Shown one piece after another: positions 61,365-64,000 of a stretch of 64,000 nt of DNA. How positions within the stretch are numbered: the stretch's first letter is position 1; each line of letters begins with the position of its first letter. A program made the translations under genes and the position numbers. The stretch lies in contig NZ_NRQY01000003.1 in the NCBI RefSeq assembly GCF_003996855.1, forward strand, positions 1-64,000, given 5' to 3'. The notes below the pieces were generated by a model, which saw only the letters and a program-made list of their open reading frames with translations, ran no database searches and was not told the DNA's origin. The DNA is from Morganella morganii. GTDB lineage: Bacteria; Pseudomonadota; Gammaproteobacteria; Enterobacterales; Enterobacteriaceae.

Positions 61365-62654
61365 CTATGAACGGTTATAAGCCTGTTCACCGTGAGCACT
61401 GATATCCAGCCCGTTAATCTCATCCTCTTCTGTGCAGCGCACACCGGTTGTCAGTGCCGCGCATTTGAATGCGATGTAAGTAATCACTCCGCTCCAGAGC
61501 ATGGTAACCAGGATGCTTTCTGCCTGAATCCATACCTGATGCAGCATAGTGACACCTTTTGCATAGCCGGTACCGCCGAGTGCCGATGCCGTAAAAATGC
61601 CGGTCAGCAAACATCCGGCGATACCGCAGACGCCGTGAATACCGAAGACATCACAGACATCATCCACTTTCAGGCGGCGTTTCAGTGCGGTGACACCCCA
61701 GTAACCGGCAATTCCGCTGACCAGTCCGATGACAACTGCTCCCGGCACACCCACCGTCCCGGCAGCCGGTGTGATCCCGACCAGACCGCCGATACAGCCG
61801 GAACACGCACCGAGAAGTGAGGGCTTACCCCGCATGCACCACTCTGCAATCACCCACGCCAGCACTCCCGCGGCTACCGCAATCACAGTATTCAGAAAAG
61901 CCAGTGCCGCAATACCATCCGGTTTTCCGGCCGATCCGGCGTTAAACCCGAACCAGCCGATATAAAGGATCGCCGTACCGGTAAATACCATCGGCAGACT
62001 GTGCGGTTTGGTGGCGGTTTTTCCCGGTAACAGGCGCGGTCCTAACAGGTAAGCACCCACTAACCCGGCGACCGCCGCATTGATATGCACCACGGTTCCC
62101 CCGGCAAAATCCAGTGCACCATCTTTCGCCAGCCAGCCGCCGCCCCAGACCATGTGCGCCATCGGCACATACGCCAGAGAGAACCAGATAACCGTAAATA
62201 ACAGAAAGGCGGTAAATTTGATCCGCTCCGCCAGTGCACCGGTGATAAGCGCAACTGTTATCGCTGCAAAAGATCCCTGAAAAATAACGTGTGTCAGCTG
62301 ACTGATACTGCCGCTGTTACTGACCGGCGTGATCCCGCTAAGAAATACATGAGACAAACCGCCAATCACACCATTTCCGTCAGAAAATGCCATGCTGTAG
62401 CCATAAAAAACCCATAACAGCAACACGAGTGCGAAACTGGCAATAACCTGAGTCATCACTGACAATACGTTCTCACGCCGCACCAGTCCGCCGTAAAATA
62501 AGGCGATACCGGGCAGTGTCATAAAATACACCAGTGCGGCACAGATCAGCATAAAACCATTATCCGCGCGATCCATCCCTTCCGTTGCACTGAATGCCTG
62601 AATCGGCAGCAGCGCGGACATCACTACAGGCAATACCATTTTTCGTTTCATCAT
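61365..62654 (-). CDS. amtB: Ammonium transporter AmtB
   Basis: An inner-membrane ammonium channel of 429 residues from ATG 62654, eight bases after GGAG; the longer frame to 62825 lies inside glnK and is rejected. A signal-peptide-like N-terminus (VLPVVMSALLPIQAFSA) precedes eleven helices with the twin-His pore (GGTVVHINAAVAG; GIHGVCGIAG). GlnK blocks it when nitrogen is plentiful. Expressed with glnK 20 bases upstream. Confidence 0.95.
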   Translation of the reverse strand: MMKRKMVLPVVMSALLPIQAFSATEGMDRADNGFMLICAALVYFMTLPGIALFYGGLVRRENVLSVMTQVIASFALVLLLWVFYGYSMAFSDGNGVIGGLSHVFLSGITPVSNSGSISQLTHVIFQGSFAAITVALITGALAERIKFTAFLLFTVIWFSLAYVPMAHMVWGGGWLAKDGALDFAGGTVVHINAAVAGLVGAYLLGPRLLPGKTATKPHSLPMVFTGTAILYIGWFGFNAGSAGKPDGIAALAFLNTVIAVAAGVLAWVIAEWCMRGKPSLLGACSGCIGGLVGITPAAGTVGVPGAVVIGLVSGIAGYWGVTALKRRLKVDDVCDVFGIHGVCGIAGCLLTGIFTASALGGTGYAKGVTMLHQVWIQAESILVTMLWSGVITYIAFKCAALTTGVRCTEEDEINGLDISAHGEQAYNRS

Positions 62655-62673
62655 CTGAGTATCTCCGCGCGGT

Positions 62674-63012
62674 TTAAATGGCGTCATCATTTTGCTCACC
62701 GGTACGGATCCGTACCGCCTGAGTAATTTTTGAAACAAATATTTTCCCGTCACCGATACTGCCCGTGTATGCCGAGCGGCAAATCGCCTCAATAATGCGA
62801 TCAAGGGAATCATCAGGCACAACAATGTTAATCTGTGTCTTCGGCAGAAAATCCGTGCTGTACTCCTCTCCCCGGTACAGTTCAGTATGCCCCTTCTGTC
62901 TGCCCGCGCCCCGCACTTCCAGTACCGTTAATCCCTGAATACCTTCTTCGTTCAGCGCATCTCTGACGTCATTAAGTTTAAAAGGCTTGATGATGGCCAT
63001 TATCATTTTCAT
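62674..63012 (-). CDS. glnK: Nitrogen regulatory PII protein GlnK
   Basis: A 112-residue PII protein with the T-loop Tyr51 (ELYRGEEYSTDF), the site of uridylylation by GlnD, and the nucleotide-binding GDGKIFV and IRTGE motifs. PII trimers sense 2-oxoglutarate and ATP/ADP; GlnK plugs AmtB. Linkage to amtB and the sigma-54 promoter identify it as GlnK and not GlnB. Confidence 0.95.
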   Translation of the reverse strand: MKMIMAIIKPFKLNDVRDALNEEGIQGLTVLEVRGAGRQKGHTELYRGEEYSTDFLPKTQINIVVPDDSLDRIIEAICRSAYTGSIGDGKIFVSKITQAVRIRTGEQNDDAI

Positions 63013-63053
63013 CGCATTCTCCGCTTCAGGTTGCTGTGGTCCTGCGGATAAAT

Positions 63054-63069
63054 TGCAAAAGTAATGCCA
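63054..63069 (-). promoter_or_regulatory. Sigma-54 promoter of glnK-amtB
   Basis: Minus strand TGGCATTACTTTTGCA: GG and GC separated by exactly ten bases, matching TGGCAC-N4-5-TTGCA except at one -24 base. It lies 42 bases before the glnK start. Activation by NtrC is expected; no clear NtrC dyad was identified upstream. Confidence 0.78.
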
Positions 63070-63116
63070 ATAAGCGGAATAAAAATTAAATCTATTGATA
63101 ACAACGAAATAGAAAC

Positions 63117-63148
63117 AAAAAAGGTGTCTGATTCATCAGACACCTTTT
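63117..63148 (-). terminator. Terminator of mdlB
   Basis: Perfect stem AAAAGGTGTCTGA / TCAGACACCTTTT with a short loop, 66 bases past the mdlB stop and just upstream of the glnK promoter. Confidence 0.85.
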
Positions 63149-63213
63149 CCGGTAACGGGGGGATTGCACTTATTTACAGCAGCATGCACCCATTTTCGTG
63201 AACGATCTCACAA

Positions 63214-64000
63214 TTATAGTGCAGGCACAACGCTCTCTTCCGGGGCATTCAGTGATTCCCCGACCTGCTGCAACTGATACATCTGGTAATAGCGGCCTTT
63301 CTCTGCCAGCAAAGCCCGGTGAGAGCCGGATTCCGCCATTTCGCCGCGGTTAAGCACATAAATGGTGTCCGCATCCACAATAGTGGACAGACGGTGTGCA
63401 ATCACTACCAGTGTTGTTTCACGGCGGATCATCTGTAAGGCTTTCTGAATAGCCTGTTCAGTACCGGAATCGATACTGGCAGTTGCTTCATCCAGGATCA
63501 GGATTTTCGGGGTCTGTACCAGCACCCGTGCCATTGCCAGCAGCTGTTTCTGCCCGTCAGACAAGGTGTTACCCTGCTCGCCCAGCTCTGTGTCCAGTCC
63601 GTGCTCAAGCTGTGAGACATGCTCACTCAGCTGAACCATCTCCAGCACCCGGGGAATGCGCTCATCATCAATATCCCGGCCGAGGGTAATATTATCGCGG
63701 AAGGAGGCTGCCATAATGACCGGGTCCTGCTGCACCATCGCGATGCCCTGCCGCAGTGCTTTATGTGAAAACTGTTCCAGCGGACGCCCGCCGAGGCTGA
63801 TTTCCCCGGCCTGCCACGGGTAATAGCCCATCAGCAGATTCGCCAGTGTGCTTTTCCCGCTGCCGGTATGTCCGACAAAAGCGACAAAGCTGTGCTCCGG
63901 CACATCCATACTGATATCGCGCAGTACCGGTTTTCCCGGCTGATAGGCAAATGTCAGGCGGGATACGCGGATACTGCCGCAGGTCAGCGGCTGATCATCG
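63214..64000 (-). CDS. mdlB: ABC transporter MdlB, C-terminal nucleotide-binding part (5' end outside window)
   Basis: 262 codons are visible, continuing past the window edge. Walker [11 protein letters not shown]-loop VQQDP, signature LSDGQKQLL, Walker B ILILDEAT and switch HRLST show a type IV exporter ATPase. Upstream codons ([20 protein letters not shown]) are the start of the nucleotide-binding domain, so the membrane domain lies beyond the window. E. coli mdlA-mdlB precede glnK-amtB in the same order. Substrate unknown. Confidence 0.92.
   Translation of the reverse strand, partial: DDQPLTCGSIRVSRLTFAYQPGKPVLRDISMDVPEHSFVAFVGHTGSGKSTLANLLMGYYPWQAGEISLGGRPLEQFSHKALRQGIAMVQQDPVIMAASFRDNITLGRDIDDERIPRVLEMVQLSEHVSQLEHGLDTELGEQGNTLSDGQKQLLAMARVLVQTPKILILDEATASIDSGTEQAIQKALQMIRRETTLVVIAHRLSTIVDADTIYVLNRGEMAESGSHRALLAEKGRYYQMYQLQQVGESLNAPEESVVPAL

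Noticed and set aside
62655-62825. N-terminal extension of amtB to 62825
   Set aside because: Overlaps glnK and has no homology; ATG 62654 has a good ribosome binding site.

Overview
The window reads as a chromosomal segment of an enteric gammaproteobacterium of the Morganellaceae, most likely Morganella morganii or a close relative. The basis is gene order and protein similarity recalled from Escherichia coli, Proteus and Morganella, not a database search. Long stretches keep E. coli order: argU-folD-ybcJ; cysS-ppiB-lpxH-purE-purK; ybbP-ybbA-tesA-ybbO-cnoX-qmcA-ybbJ; cueR-copA-ybaP-ybaK; ushA-ybaL-gsk; hemH-adk-htpG-recR-ybaB-dnaX-apt-priC-rsmS-mscK; acrR-acrA-acrB; tomB-hha; ffs-tesB-amtB-glnK-mdlB.

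Layout. 1-1611: right end of a prophage or integrative element (partial gene, small HTH/excisionase-like gene, tyrosine integrase) abutting tRNA-Arg(UCU). 1800-17040: core metabolism and envelope genes, with a probable PurR operator before purE. 17110-25070: accessory block with a secreted C69 dipeptidase and a two-partner secretion (TpsB/TpsA) locus whose exoprotein gene carries an in-frame amber codon. 25250-30030: copper module (CueR operator, cueR, copA) plus ybaP and ybaK. 30088-32952: inserted Tc-toxin C subunit (TccC/Rhs-like) with an ADP-ribosyltransferase-like tail. 33220-37321: ushA and ybaL. 37380-38240: AT-rich insertion with a hexanucleotide tandem repeat and a two-gene unit that looks like a class II microcin with its immunity protein. 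38330-53190: gsk, a Wzz-like gene and the hemH-to-mscK block. 53220-64000: AcrAB efflux and its repressor, Hha/TomB, 4.5S RNA, tesB, the ammonium module amtB-glnK and part of mdlB.

The most notable points are: (1) an unlabelled microcin-like precursor with a 15-residue double-glycine-type leader next to a small membrane protein; (2) a probable programmed -1 frameshift in copA (slippery C CCA AAA, six-base spacer, perfect 8-bp stem) that would release a two-domain copper chaperone; (3) the conserved dnaX tau/gamma frameshift cassette; (4) a TccC-like protein with an exotoxin A-like H-Y motif; (5) the amber-split TpsA gene. Regulatory sites are visible for PurR, CueR, AcrR, sigma-32 (htpG) and sigma-54 (glnK-amtB).
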